The notes under the pieces were generated by a model. It did not search any database, had not been told where the DNA came from, and saw only the letters and a program-made list of their open reading frames with translations. A stretch of 64,000 nucleotides of DNA from NCBI RefSeq assembly GCF_000761215.1, contig NZ_CP009438.1:5684501-5748500 (forward strand), written 5' to 3'. This document shows, piece after piece, positions 33,756-42,582 of this stretch. Both the position numbers and the translations under genes were made by a program. The stretch is from Streptomyces glaucescens (GTDB lineage Bacteria > Actinomycetota > Actinomycetes > Streptomycetales > Streptomycetaceae). Positions within the stretch are counted from its first letter, which is position 1; each line of letters begins with the position of its first letter.

Positions 33756-34616
33756 ATGCGTCGTCCCTCTGTCCGAGCGCTGGCCCGCCCACTGGCCGGG
33801 GTCGCTGCCGCGGCCCTGATACCCCTGGTACCGGCGTTCTCCGCCGCTCCCGCCGCGGCCGAGGGCATAGTGGGCGGGTTCCCCGTCGACGTGACCGACG
33901 TTCCGTGGACGGTGGCGCTGTCCAGCCGTGACCGGTTCGGCGGAACGCGGTCCGGGCAGTTCTGCGGTGGGGTGGCGGTCGGCCCCACGACCGTGCTCAC
34001 GGCGGCGCACTGTCTGGAGGAGGACGTCCTCGGCTCACCGCCGCACGAGGTGCCCGACCTCAAGGTGATCGCCGGGCGCACGGATCTGCGCACCGATCAC
34101 GGCCAGGAGGTCGCGGTGCGCGAGAGCTGGGTGAACCCGGGCTACGACGACGTCAGCAACAGCGGGGACTTTGCCGTGCTGACGCTCGCCGAGCCGCTGC
34201 CGCCGGGCGCGGTCGTCGCGATGGCCGGCGCGGGTGATCCCGCGTACGCCGCGGGCACCGCCGCCACGGTCTACGGCTGGGGAGACGTCTCGGGCCAGGG
34301 CGACTACGCGGACGTACTGCGGGCCGCGAGTGTGCAGGTGCTGCCCGACACGCTGTGCGAGCGCGCGTACCCGGCCGGTGGCGACGGCAGTTACCTCGCC
34401 GAGGCCATGGTGTGCGCGGGGCGGCGGCTGGGCGGCCGGGACGCCTGTCAGGGGGACAGCGGGGGGCCGCTGGTGGCCCGGGGGCGCGTCATCGGGCTGG
34501 TGTCCTGGGGCAGTGGCTGCGGCCGCTCCGGCAGCCCCGGCGTCTACACACGGATCTCCGACGCCCTGCGGAAGCTCGGCTGGGACCGCGCGGGCCACAG
34601 CCACATGGCCGGGTGA
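33756..34616 (+). CDS. Secreted trypsin (S1A serine protease)
   Basis: 286 aa. A classical signal peptide (RRPSVRALARPLAG, then a hydrophobic core ending AAPAAAEG) precedes the mature start IVGG near residue 37. The triad is complete: His in TAAHC, Asp in NSGDFAVLTL, Ser in CQGDSGGPL. Asp in DACQGDSGG marks trypsin specificity (cleavage after Lys/Arg), and paired cysteines fit chymotrypsin-fold disulfides. ATG 33756 has GTGAGGAG 5 nt upstream. Unlike the lipoprotein proteases at the window start, it is a soluble secreted trypsin. It stands alone between two terminators. Confidence 0.93.
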   Translation: MRRPSVRALARPLAGVAAAALIPLVPAFSAAPAAAEGIVGGFPVDVTDVPWTVALSSRDRFGGTRSGQFCGGVAVGPTTVLTAAHCLEEDVLGSPPHEVPDLKVIAGRTDLRTDHGQEVAVRESWVNPGYDDVSNSGDFAVLTLAEPLPPGAVVAMAGAGDPAYAAGTAATVYGWGDVSGQGDYADVLRAASVQVLPDTLCERAYPAGGDGSYLAEAMVCAGRRLGGRDACQGDSGGPLVARGRVIGLVSWGSGCGRSGSPGVYTRISDALRKLGWDRAGHSHMAG

Positions 34617-34656
34617 GGGCCCTCCACGGGGCCTGAGCCCGCAGGCGGGCAGGACG

Positions 34657-34694
34657 ACGGGCGGCCGACCCCGGGTAGGGGGTCGGCCGCCCGT
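34657..34694. terminator. Convergent terminator
   Basis: ACGGGCGGCCGACCCC (34657-34672) pairs with its complement at 34679-34694, 6-nt loop. Placed between the trypsin gene and the convergent small gene, so it probably serves both. Confidence 0.9.
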
Positions 34695-34736
34695 TCACCG
34701 GCCTGTGCCGGGGCTGGCTCGTCGTGGACGCGAGGG

Positions 34737-34967
34737 TCAGCGTTCGTCTTCGGAGGCGTTGTCGGGAACGGCCGTGAGCCGCTCGGTCTCGTCCTGTATC
34801 TCAGCGGCGATCTTCTTGAGTTCCGGCTCGAACTTGCGGCCGTGGTGGGCGCAGAAGAGCAGTTCTCCGCCGCTCAGCAGGACGACGCGCAGGTATGCCT
34901 GGGCGCCGCAGCGGTCGCAGCGATCAGCGGCCGTCAGCGGGCTCGCGGGGGTCAGAACAGTAGTCAC
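34737..34967 (-). CDS. DUF7455 small zinc-ribbon-like protein
   Basis: 76 aa. CDRCGAQAYLRVVLLSGGELLFCAHHGRKF supplies two Cys, one Cys and two His, a plausible single zinc site near residues 17-43, followed by a charged helix (FEPELKKIAAEIQDE). Conserved in actinobacteria, role unknown. GTG 34967 has GAAGAGG 4 nt upstream. In streptomycetes it commonly sits between hrdB and the type II topoisomerase gene, as here. Confidence 0.88.
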   Translation of the reverse strand: MTTVLTPASPLTAADRCDRCGAQAYLRVVLLSGGELLFCAHHGRKFEPELKKIAAEIQDETERLTAVPDNASEDER

Positions 34968-35408
34968 GTCGCCTCTTCTCTAGCTCGACGAGCTGTCGTA
35001 CCAGGGTCAACATCCAACCAGCCCCAAAACGTTCCCGCTCGCGGCTTTTCCTCGGAAGATTTTTTCCGAGGCGGCTGGCTGCTGCCCGTTGGCGGCGAAT
35101 GTGCCGTAGTGCGTGTCTGTGTGTCGTACGGTTTCGCGCGTTCGTATCGGTCTCGGTCCTCCCGGCTGGGTTGCCGGTTGTTCATGAGGACGTGCCCGGA
35201 GCCTAAATGGTTCATGCCTGGAAGGGAACGTGATGTGCACTTCACCCCATCGAGGGATCGAACATCCATGCGACCGTCGACTAGTCTGCCTTCAGACGAG
35301 GGTGGCGTTACAACGGCTCTACCAGGCCTCGGTACCCTCTGAGCGGCTACCCCAGCCACGGCCTTACCCCGATGGGCCCCATCTGAAATTCAGCGAGGAG
35401 CGAACCGC
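34968..35408. other. Divergent intergenic region before parE, 441 bp
   Basis: Less GC-rich than its surroundings. CCTCGGAA (35050-35057) and TTCCGAGG (35064-35071) form a hairpin with a T-rich loop. A minus-strand open frame of 131 codons overlaps the DUF7455 start and has no convincing ribosome site or codon pattern, so I do not call a gene. Promoters for both flanking genes must lie here; TAGTCT near 35282 is a possible -10 for parE. Confidence 0.5.
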
Positions 35409-37532
35409 GTGACCGCCGAGACGTCCGTGCCGTCCACAGCTCTGCTGGCAGGAGCAGACCGGGACGGTTCCAACTACACCGCGCGGCACCTGCTCGTCCT
35501 CGAGGGGCTGGAGGCCGTCCGCAAGCGCCCGGGCATGTACATCGGCTCGACCGACAGCCGCGGCCTGATGCACTGCCTCTGGGAGATCATCGACAACTCC
35601 GTCGACGAGGCCCTGGGCGGCTACTGCGACCACATCGAGGTGATCCTCCACGACGACGGCTCGGTGGAGGTGCGGGACAACGGCCGCGGCATCCCGGTCG
35701 ACGTGGAGCCCAAGACCGGCCTGTCCGGCATCGAGGTCGTGATGACCAAGCTGCACGCCGGCGGCAAGTTCGGCGGCGGCTCCTACGCCGCTTCCGGCGG
35801 CCTGCACGGCGTCGGCGCCTCCGTCGTGAACGCGCTGTCCGCGCGGCTGGACGTCGAGGTGGACCGCGGCGGCCACACCCACGCGATCAGCTTCCGGCGG
35901 GGCGTGCCGGGCGCCTTCGCCGCGGCCGGCCCGGACGCGAAGTTCGAGGCCAGGAGCGGCCTGCGCAAGGCCAAGAAGATCCCCAGGACCCGCACCGGCA
36001 CGCGGGTGCGGTACTGGGCCGACCGCCAGATCTTCCTCAAGGACGCCAAGCTCTCCCTGGAGAACCTGCACCAGCGCGCCCGCCAGACCGCGTTCCTGGT
36101 GCCCGGCCTGACCATCGTCGTCCGCGACGAGTTCGGCCTCGGCGAGGGCGGCAGCAAGGGCGAGGAGTCCTTCCGCTTCGACGGCGGCATCAGCGAGTTC
36201 TGCGAGTTCCTGGCGGCCGACAGGCCCATCTGCGACGTGCTCCGCTTCACCGGCCAGGGCACGTTCAAGGAGACCGTCCCGGTCCTCGACGAGCACGGCC
36301 AGATGACACCCACCGAGGTCACCCGGGAACTCGGCGTCGACGTCGCCCTGCGCTGGGGCACCGGCTACGAGACGACCGTCAAGTCCTTCGTCAACATCAT
36401 CGCCACCCCCAAGGGCGGCACCCATGTCGCCGGCTTCGAGCAGGCGATCGCCAAGACCATGAACGAGGTGCTGCGCGCCAAGAAGCTGCTGCGCGTCGCC
36501 GAGGACGACATCGTCAAGGACGACGCCCTGGAGGGCCTGACCGCGGTCGTCACCGTCCGCCTCGCCGAGCCGCAGTTCGAGGGCCAGACCAAGGAGGTGC
36601 TCGGCACCTCGGCGGCCCGCCGCATCGTGAACAACGTGGTCTCCAAGGAGCTCAAGGCGTTCCTGACCGCCACCAAGCGCGACGCCGCGCAGCAGGCCCG
36701 GGTGGTCATGGAGAAGGCCGTCGCCGCCGCGCGGACCCGGATCGCGGCCCGTCAGCACAAGGACGCGCAGCGTCGCAAGACGGCCCTGGAGTCGTCCTCG
36801 CTGCCCGCGAAGCTCGCCGACTGCCGCAGCGACGACGTCGACCGCAGCGAGCTGTTCATCGTCGAGGGGGACTCCGCGCTCGGCACCGCCAAGCTCGCCC
36901 GCAACTCCGAGTTCCAGGCCCTGCTGCCGATCCGCGGCAAGATCCTCAACGTCCAGAAGTCGTCCGTGACCGACATGCTCAAGAACGCCGAGTGCGGCGC
37001 GATCATCCAGGTCATAGGGGCGGGCTCGGGGCGGACCTTCGACATCGACGCCGCCCGCTACGGCAAGATCATCATGATGACCGACGCCGATGTGGACGGT
37101 TCCCACATCCGGACCCTGCTGCTCACGCTGTTCCACCGCTACATGCGGCCCATGGTCGAGGCCGGCCGGGTCTTCGCCGCGGTCCCGCCGCTGCACCGGA
37201 TCGAGCTGATCCAGCCCAAGAAGGGCCAGGACAAGTACGTGTACACGTACTCGGACCGGGAACTGCGCGACAAGCTCATGGAGTTCCAGAGCAAGGGCGT
37301 CCGGTACAAGGACTCGATCCAGCGCTACAAGGGCCTGGGCGAGATGGACGCCGACCAGCTGGCCGAGACCACCATGGACCCGCGCCACCGCACCCTGCGC
37401 CGGATCAACCTCTCCGACCTGGACGCCGCCGAGCAGGTCTTCGACCTGCTGATGGGCAACGACGTGGCGCCCCGCAAGGAGTTCATCTCCAGCTCGGCGG
37501 CGACGCTGGACCGGTCGCGCATCGACGCCTAG
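35409..37532 (+). CDS. parE: DNA topoisomerase IV subunit B
   Basis: 707 aa. GHKL ATPase (EIIDNSVDEAL, DNGRGIPV, GGKFGGGSYAASGGLHGVG), transducer domain, then TOPRIM with EGDSALGTAK and DADVDGSHIRTLLLTL, and the GyrB/ParE C-terminal motif YKGLGEMDADQL. With ParC (encoded about 7.4 kb downstream on the other strand) it decatenates and relaxes DNA, important for chromosome segregation in spores. GTG 35409 follows GAGGAG by 8 nt. I call it ParE rather than GyrB from the hrdB/whiH neighbourhood and from the GyrA-type partner at 44928. Confidence 0.93.
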   Translation: MTAETSVPSTALLAGADRDGSNYTARHLLVLEGLEAVRKRPGMYIGSTDSRGLMHCLWEIIDNSVDEALGGYCDHIEVILHDDGSVEVRDNGRGIPVDVEPKTGLSGIEVVMTKLHAGGKFGGGSYAASGGLHGVGASVVNALSARLDVEVDRGGHTHAISFRRGVPGAFAAAGPDAKFEARSGLRKAKKIPRTRTGTRVRYWADRQIFLKDAKLSLENLHQRARQTAFLVPGLTIVVRDEFGLGEGGSKGEESFRFDGGISEFCEFLAADRPICDVLRFTGQGTFKETVPVLDEHGQMTPTEVTRELGVDVALRWGTGYETTVKSFVNIIATPKGGTHVAGFEQAIAKTMNEVLRAKKLLRVAEDDIVKDDALEGLTAVVTVRLAEPQFEGQTKEVLGTSAARRIVNNVVSKELKAFLTATKRDAAQQARVVMEKAVAAARTRIAARQHKDAQRRKTALESSSLPAKLADCRSDDVDRSELFIVEGDSALGTAKLARNSEFQALLPIRGKILNVQKSSVTDMLKNAECGAIIQVIGAGSGRTFDIDAARYGKIIMMTDADVDGSHIRTLLLTLFHRYMRPMVEAGRVFAAVPPLHRIELIQPKKGQDKYVYTYSDRELRDKLMEFQSKGVRYKDSIQRYKGLGEMDADQLAETTMDPRHRTLRRINLSDLDAAEQVFDLLMGNDVAPRKEFISSSAATLDRSRIDA

Positions 37533-37637
37533 CCGCCGCGCGCGTTTCGTCGGCGGGCAGCCGACATGGTCACCTGATGGGGTGAAGGGCTCCGGGAAGA
37601 AGAACCGGCGATCTTTCCGTTCTGTCCATGCTTGGGC

Positions 37638-38177
37638 ATGCACTCAAGTGACGGTCGTCCCCGTGACGCACGCGGTGTGCGGTACGACGACCCCTGGCAC
37701 GCCGCTCTCGCCTCCGCCCGGGGTCTCGCCCCCGGCCGCGGGGGGGCCGGCCACGTCTCCGCGCCCGTGCCCGCCGCGGCCCGCGAGCGGTCCGGGCGGG
37801 GCGGGCGGACGGAGCCATGGGAGAGCGCGGTGAGCGCCGCGGACGTCTACGTCGAGGTGCAGCGCAGCGCCGCCTTCCAGGAGGTCCGACGCCGCTACCG
37901 CCGGTTCGTCGTCCCCGCGTTCGCCGCCTTCTTCACCTGGTACGTCGGCTACGTCGTCGCCGCCACCGCCGCGCCCGGACTCATGGCCCGGCCCGTGGCG
38001 GGCGCGGTGAACGTGGCGATGCTGGCCGGGCTCGGCCAGTTCCTCTCCACCTTCCTGCTCACCTGGGCCTACGCCCGGCACGCCCGGCTGCGCAGGGACC
38101 GCGCGGCGCTCGAACTGCGCTGGGACACCCAGCAATTGACGCGCGGCATCCCGGGGGCGGTGCCCGGTGACCGGTGA
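37638..38177 (+). CDS. DUF485 membrane protein, symporter partner
   Basis: 179 aa. The cytoplasmic N-terminus contains VRYDDPWHAALASARG, a motif I associate with streptomycete DUF485 proteins. The DUF485 domain follows (VYVEVQRSAAFQEVRRRYRRFVVP) with two membrane helices (AFAAFFTWYVGYVVAATA and VAMLAGLGQFLSTFLLTWAYA). Such proteins pair with SSS-family acetate/carboxylate symporters, as here: the next gene overlaps the stop by 11 bp. ATG 37638 lacks a clear ribosome site, so the N-terminus is less certain. GTG 37830 would give the bare domain. Confidence 0.8.
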   Translation: MHSSDGRPRDARGVRYDDPWHAALASARGLAPGRGGAGHVSAPVPAAARERSGRGGRTEPWESAVSAADVYVEVQRSAAFQEVRRRYRRFVVPAFAAFFTWYVGYVVAATAAPGLMARPVAGAVNVAMLAGLGQFLSTFLLTWAYARHARLRRDRAALELRWDTQQLTRGIPGAVPGDR

Positions 38178-39759
38178 GCACCAGACCCTGGCCCTCGTGC
38201 TGTTCGGCGTCTTCGTCGCCGTGACCCTGGCGATCACGAGCTGGGTGAGCCGCGGCCGGCGCGGCTCGGCGGTGGAGTTCTACGCCGGCGGACGCCTCTT
38301 CTCGCCGATGGAGAACGGTTTCGCCATCGCCGGTGACTACATGTCCGCAGCCTCCTTCCTGGGCATCTCCGGCCTGATCGCGCTCTTCGGCTACGACGGG
38401 CTGCTCTACTCGGTGGGCTTCCTGGTGGCCTGGCTGGTCGTGCTGTTCCTGGTCGCCGAACTGGTCCGCAACTGCGGGCGGTTCACCCTCGCCGACGTGG
38501 TCGCCGCGCGCATGCGGGAACGGCCGGTGCGGATCGCGGCGGGAACGTCCTCGGTCACCGTGTCCGTCCTGTACCTGGTGGCGCAGATGGTGGGGGCGGG
38601 CAGCCTGGTCGCGCTGCTGCTGGGCGGGACGGGAGCGGCCGCGCAGACCTGGACGGTGATCGCGGTCGGCGCGCTGATGGTCGTCTACGTGTCGTGGGGA
38701 GGGATGCGGGCCACCACCTGGATCCAGATCGTGAAGGCGGTTCTGCTGCTGGGCGGGGCGGTCACGCTGACCGCGCTCGTCCTGGTGCGCTTCCACGGCG
38801 ACGTCGACCGGCTCCTGCGCACCGCGGCGGACCGCAGCGGCCACGGCACGGCGTTCCTGGCGCCCGGCCTGACGTACGGCGGGGACTGGACCGCCCGCCT
38901 CGACTTCATCAGCCTGGGACTCGCCCTGGTGCTGGGCACGGCCGGGCTGCCGCACATCCTGTCGCGGTTCTACACCGTGCCGACGGCCCGCGCGGCACGG
39001 CGTTCGGTCGTCTGGTCGATCGCGCTCATCGGCGGTTTCTACCTGATGACGATCGTCCTCGGCTTCGGCGCCGCCGCGATCGTGGGCCCGCAGGCCGTGC
39101 GCGCCTCGAACACGGCAGGGAACACCGCGGTCCCGCTGCTGGCGCTCGACCTGGGCGGCGGCGCCGGCTCCACCGGCGGGACGGTGCTGTTCGCGGTGGT
39201 CGCGGCGGTCGCCTTCGCCACCATCCTCGCAGTGGTCGCCGGAGTCACCCTCGCCTCCTCGGCCTCCGTCGCCCACGACCTGTACGCCTCGCTGCGCCGC
39301 GGGCGCGGGGAGCCCCGTGGCGAGGTGGCCGTGGCGAGGGCGGCGGCGGCCGGCATCGGTGTCGTCGCCATCGCCCTCGGGCTGCTCGCCCGGGACCTCA
39401 ACGTCGCCTTCCTGGTGGGCCTGGCGTTCGCCGTCGCCGCCTCCGCGAACCTTCCGGTCCTGCTCTACTCGCTGTTCTGGCGGCGCTTCACCACCCGGGG
39501 CGCCGTCTGGGCCGTCTACGGCGGCCTGGTCCCGGCGGTGGCGCTGGTGCTGCTGTCACCCGTGGTCTCGGGCAGCCCCGACGCGCTGTTCCCGCACGCC
39601 GACTTCCAGTGCTTCCCGCTGCAGAACCCGGGCCTCGTCTCCATCCCGCTGGGCTTCCTGGCCGGCTGGCTCGGCACGGTCACCTCCACGGAGCCGCCGG
39701 ACGCGGCCAAGCACGCGGAGACGGAGGTGCGGTCCCTGACGGGAGCGGGCGCCGCGTGA
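38167..39759 (+). CDS. Sodium:solute symporter (SSS family), monocarboxylate type
   Basis: 530 aa with about 13 membrane helices. Family signatures are EFYAGGRLFSPMENGFAIAGDYMSAASFLGISG (in parts, ActP/MctC-like), VSWGGMRATTWIQIVKAVLLL and FYTVPTARAARRS. Members take up acetate, propionate or pyruvate with sodium. Starts at GTG 38167 inside the DUF485 gene, so translation is coupled. A CitA/CitB-type sensor-regulator pair is encoded convergently just downstream. Together they look like a carboxylate sensing and uptake unit. The exact substrate is not readable. Confidence 0.88.
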   Translation: MTGEHQTLALVLFGVFVAVTLAITSWVSRGRRGSAVEFYAGGRLFSPMENGFAIAGDYMSAASFLGISGLIALFGYDGLLYSVGFLVAWLVVLFLVAELVRNCGRFTLADVVAARMRERPVRIAAGTSSVTVSVLYLVAQMVGAGSLVALLLGGTGAAAQTWTVIAVGALMVVYVSWGGMRATTWIQIVKAVLLLGGAVTLTALVLVRFHGDVDRLLRTAADRSGHGTAFLAPGLTYGGDWTARLDFISLGLALVLGTAGLPHILSRFYTVPTARAARRSVVWSIALIGGFYLMTIVLGFGAAAIVGPQAVRASNTAGNTAVPLLALDLGGGAGSTGGTVLFAVVAAVAFATILAVVAGVTLASSASVAHDLYASLRRGRGEPRGEVAVARAAAAGIGVVAIALGLLARDLNVAFLVGLAFAVAASANLPVLLYSLFWRRFTTRGAVWAVYGGLVPAVALVLLSPVVSGSPDALFPHADFQCFPLQNPGLVSIPLGFLAGWLGTVTSTEPPDAAKHAETEVRSLTGAGAA

Positions 39760-39781
39760 CGGAGCGCCGACGCGACGCGGT

Positions 39782-39992
39782 GCGTGCGGTGTGACGGGGG
39801 CGCGTGCGGTGTGACGGGGGCGCGCGGCGCGCCGCGAGTGCGTGCCGGGGCGGAGCGACCGACGGGCCATAGCGACGTAACCCGGGTGCGCGCGGCGTGA
39901 CGGGTCGCGCGGCGTGACGGGTCGCGCAGCGTGAAGGGTCGCCGGCGTGAAAAGTCGCGCGGTGTGAAGGGCCGCGCGGCATGACGGGGGAC
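39782..39992. repeat. Intergenic tandem-repeat tract
   Basis: Two repeat families lie between convergent genes. A 20-bp unit (GTGCGGTGTGACGGGGGCGC) occurs twice near 39785-39832. A ~17-bp unit (GCGCGGCGTGACGGGTC at 39890-39906 and 39907-39923) continues with diverging copies to about 39992, six in all. The GTGACGGG core is common to both families. The gap 39760-40091 holds nothing else I can identify. Confidence 0.8.
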
Positions 39993-40091
39993 AGGCGCGG
40001 CTGACGCCGGCCAGGCGCCGTCGAGACTGCGGCGAGTCCCGTCCGTACCCAAGGGGGGCACGGCCCTTCCCCCGCCCCACTGGGCCGGGCC

Positions 40092-40772
40092 TCAGGCGCG
40101 GGTCGCCCACACGTAACGGTGTTCCGGGCGGCCCGCGTCCCCGTACTTCAGGGTCAGCGTGGCCCGTCCCGTGCGCTCCAGGAGCTTCAGATAGCGCTGT
40201 GCCGTCTGCCGGCTCACCCCGGTGCGTTCGGCGATCTCCTGGGCCGACAGCGGCCCTTCGGCGTTCATCAGGCACTGCCGCACCAGCTCGGCCGTGGTGG
40301 GGGAGTGCCCCTTCGGCAGATCCGGCTCCGACGGCGCGGACAGCGCGCCGAAGATGCGGTCGACCTCCGCCTGCTCCGCCTCGCCACCGCCGTCGAGGGT
40401 GCGGCGCAACTGCGCGTAAGCCTCGAGCTTCGCGCGCAGCCCCGCGAACGCGAACGGTTTGACCAGGTACTGCAGCGCGCCGTGCCGCATCGCCGCCTGC
40501 ACCGTCGCGACGTCCCGGGCCGCCGTCACCATGATCACGTCGGTCTGGTGGCCGCGCCGGCGCATCTCCTGCACCACCGCGAGCCCCGTCCCGTCGGGCA
40601 GGTAGTGGTCCAGGAGGACCAGATCCACGTGCGGCAGCGTCTCCAGCAGCCGCAGCGCCTCCGCGGCCTGGTGCGCTTCCCCGACGACGTGGAAACCCGG
40701 CACCTTCTCGACGTACGCGGCGTTCACCCGCGCGACCCTGGTGTCGTCGTCCACGACCAGGACCTCGATCAT
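40092..40772 (-). CDS. CitB/DpiA-type response regulator
   Basis: 226 aa. Receiver domain with acidic pocket VLVVDDD, phospho-Asp in VLLDHYLPDG (near residue 55), Thr in VIMVTAARD and Lys in YLVKPF. The C-terminus has an HTH of the CitB class (GPLSAQEIAERTGVSRQTAQRYLKLLE). ATG 40772 overlaps the sensor kinase stop (ATGA) and has GGAGGAG upstream. It probably activates carboxylate-use genes, the nearby symporter being the obvious candidate. Confidence 0.92.
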   Translation of the reverse strand: MIEVLVVDDDTRVARVNAAYVEKVPGFHVVGEAHQAAEALRLLETLPHVDLVLLDHYLPDGTGLAVVQEMRRRGHQTDVIMVTAARDVATVQAAMRHGALQYLVKPFAFAGLRAKLEAYAQLRRTLDGGGEAEQAEVDRIFGALSAPSEPDLPKGHSPTTAELVRQCLMNAEGPLSAQEIAERTGVSRQTAQRYLKLLERTGRATLTLKYGDAGRPEHRYVWATRA

Positions 40773-42490
40773 CGCGTCTCCTCCTCGGCGGACGGTACGG
40801 CACCGGCGGACCGCGGGCCCGGGCGGGGCGGCACGGACTCCGCGCCCGGTACGTTCGCCGCGGCCCGGGGGCCGGGTTCGGCGAGCGCCTCGGGCAGCAC
40901 CACGGTGAACTCCGCGCCGCCGCCGGGCGCCTCGCCCACGGTCACCGTGCCACCCTGCCGCTCCGCCAGCCGGCGCACCAGGGACAACCCGATGCCGCGC
41001 CCGCGGTGGGCGGGCGGCTCCTTCGTCGACCAGCCCTCGGTGAAGACGACCTCGCGCCGCTCCTCGGGGATACCGGGCCCCGTGTCCCGCACCGCCAGCA
41101 CGGCGGCACGGCCCTCGGCCTGCAACTCGACCTCCACGCGCGCGTGCGGTGTGCCGGCGACGGCGTCCAGCGCGTTGTCGACGAGGTTGCCGACGATGGT
41201 GACCAGGCCCCGGGGATCGACCAGCCGGTCCGGCAGGCCGGTGCGGCCGGAGAGCCGCAGCGCCACCCCGCGCTCGGCCGCGACGGTGGCCTTGCCGACC
41301 AGCAGGGCGGCCAGCAGCGGGTCCTGGATCCGCTCGGTGATCTGTTCCGCCGTGGCCCGGTGATCGCCGACCACCTCGCCGACGAAGTCCACGGCGTCGT
41401 CGTACATCTCCAGTTCGAGCAGCCCCAGCAGGGTGTGCATGCGGTTGGCGTGCTCGTGGTCCTGGGCGCGCAGGGCGTCGATCAGGCCGCGCGTGGAGTC
41501 CAGTTCCCGGCCCAGCTGTTCCAGCTCGGTGCGGTCGCGCAGGGTGGCCACCGCCCCTCCGTCGTCGGTGGGCATCCGGTTGGCGACCAGCACCCGCTGC
41601 CCGCGCACGGTGAGCAGATCGGTGCCCGTGACCCGGCCGGCCAGCACATCGGCGGTACGTCCCCCGCCCAGCGCCTCGTCCAGGGAGCGGCCCACGGCCT
41701 CGTCGCCGATGCCGAGCAGGCGCCGCGCCTCGTCGTTCAGCAGGCGGATCCGGCCCGCCCGGTCCAGGGCCACCACGCCCTCCCGGATGCCGTGCAGCAT
41801 CGCCTCCCGCTCCGCCAGCAGGGCCGCGATGTCGGAGAACGCCAGGTCCCGGGTCTGCCGCTGCACCCGGCGGGCGATCAGCCACGCGGCCAGCGCGCCG
41901 ACGGCCAGGGCGCCGCCGGCGTACGCCAGCAGCTCCGGGATCGCGTGGACGAGCCGCGCGCGGACACTGTCGTAGGCGATACCGACCGACACCGCCCCGA
42001 CGATCTCGCCCTCACCGTCGCGCAGCGGGACCTTGCCGCGCGCGGAGCGGCCCAGGGTGCCCTCGTCGATCTCCATGACCTCCCGGCCGGCGAGCGCCTC
42101 GCTGGGGTCCGTGGAGACGTGCCGGCCGATCTCCCCGGGATCGGTGTGCGACCAGCGCACGCCCCGGGTGTCCATGACCACGACGTACTCGGCCCGGGTG
42201 GCCGCGCGGATCCGCTCCGCCTCCCGCTGGACGGGCCCGTCCGGCGCCGGCGGCGTACCGCGGACCTCGTCGGCGAGCCGCGGCTGCGCGGCCGTGGTCT
42301 GCGCGATCGCCAGGGCCCGGCGCATCGCCTGGTCGTCGAGCTGGTCGCCGAGCGGTGCGAGGAACAGCCCGGTCGCGAGCACCGCGACCCCCGCGGCGAT
42401 CGCCACCTGCATCAGCAGCACCTGTGAGAACACCCGGCGCGGCAGGCCGAGACGCAGGCGGCGGGCGGGGGGCGTGGGGCTCATACCCAT
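40769..42490 (-). CDS. CitA/DcuS-type sensor histidine kinase
   Basis: 573 aa. Two membrane helices (VLLMQVAIAAGVAVLATGLF and LLAYAGGALAVGALAAWLIA) flank an extracytoplasmic Cache/PASC-like sensor domain. Then come a PAS domain (IREGVVALDRAGRIRLLNDEARRLLG in parts), a Spo0B-type dimerisation helix with phospho-His in DHEHANRMHTLLGLLEL, and the ATPase domain (NLVDNALDAV, DTGPGIPEE, GRGIGLSLVRRLAE). This class senses citrate or C4-dicarboxylates. ATG 42490 and 42484 are both possible starts with no ribosome site; TACCGT just upstream suggests leaderless translation from 42484. The response regulator gene overlaps its 3' end. Confidence 0.92.
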   Translation of the reverse strand: MGMSPTPPARRLRLGLPRRVFSQVLLMQVAIAAGVAVLATGLFLAPLGDQLDDQAMRRALAIAQTTAAQPRLADEVRGTPPAPDGPVQREAERIRAATRAEYVVVMDTRGVRWSHTDPGEIGRHVSTDPSEALAGREVMEIDEGTLGRSARGKVPLRDGEGEIVGAVSVGIAYDSVRARLVHAIPELLAYAGGALAVGALAAWLIARRVQRQTRDLAFSDIAALLAEREAMLHGIREGVVALDRAGRIRLLNDEARRLLGIGDEAVGRSLDEALGGGRTADVLAGRVTGTDLLTVRGQRVLVANRMPTDDGGAVATLRDRTELEQLGRELDSTRGLIDALRAQDHEHANRMHTLLGLLELEMYDDAVDFVGEVVGDHRATAEQITERIQDPLLAALLVGKATVAAERGVALRLSGRTGLPDRLVDPRGLVTIVGNLVDNALDAVAGTPHARVEVELQAEGRAAVLAVRDTGPGIPEERREVVFTEGWSTKEPPAHRGRGIGLSLVRRLAERQGGTVTVGEAPGGGAEFTVVLPEALAEPGPRAAANVPGAESVPPRPGPRSAGAVPSAEEETR

Positions 42491-42582
42491 GACGGTACGT
42501 GGCGGGGGAGTCCGCGCCGAAGCTCGGGGGCTCGCGCGCGCCCGCCCCGGCGCGCCGGCGTCCGCACACAGGGCCGCCGGGG

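Noticed and set aside
35270..35300. RecA-NDp element on parE
   Set aside because: I looked for TTGTCRGTG-N8-TAnnnT and found only CCGTCGACTAGTCT near 35277-35290, which does not match.
34964..35359. 131-codon frame upstream of parE
   Set aside because: No ribosome site and composition unlike neighbouring genes. It overlaps the DUF7455 start.
35364..37643. Long open frame opposite parE
   Set aside because: Mirror of the parE wobble pattern, not a real gene.
39782..39992. Possible CRISPR-like array
   Set aside because: Units are contiguous and drift. There are no regular unique spacers and no cas genes nearby.
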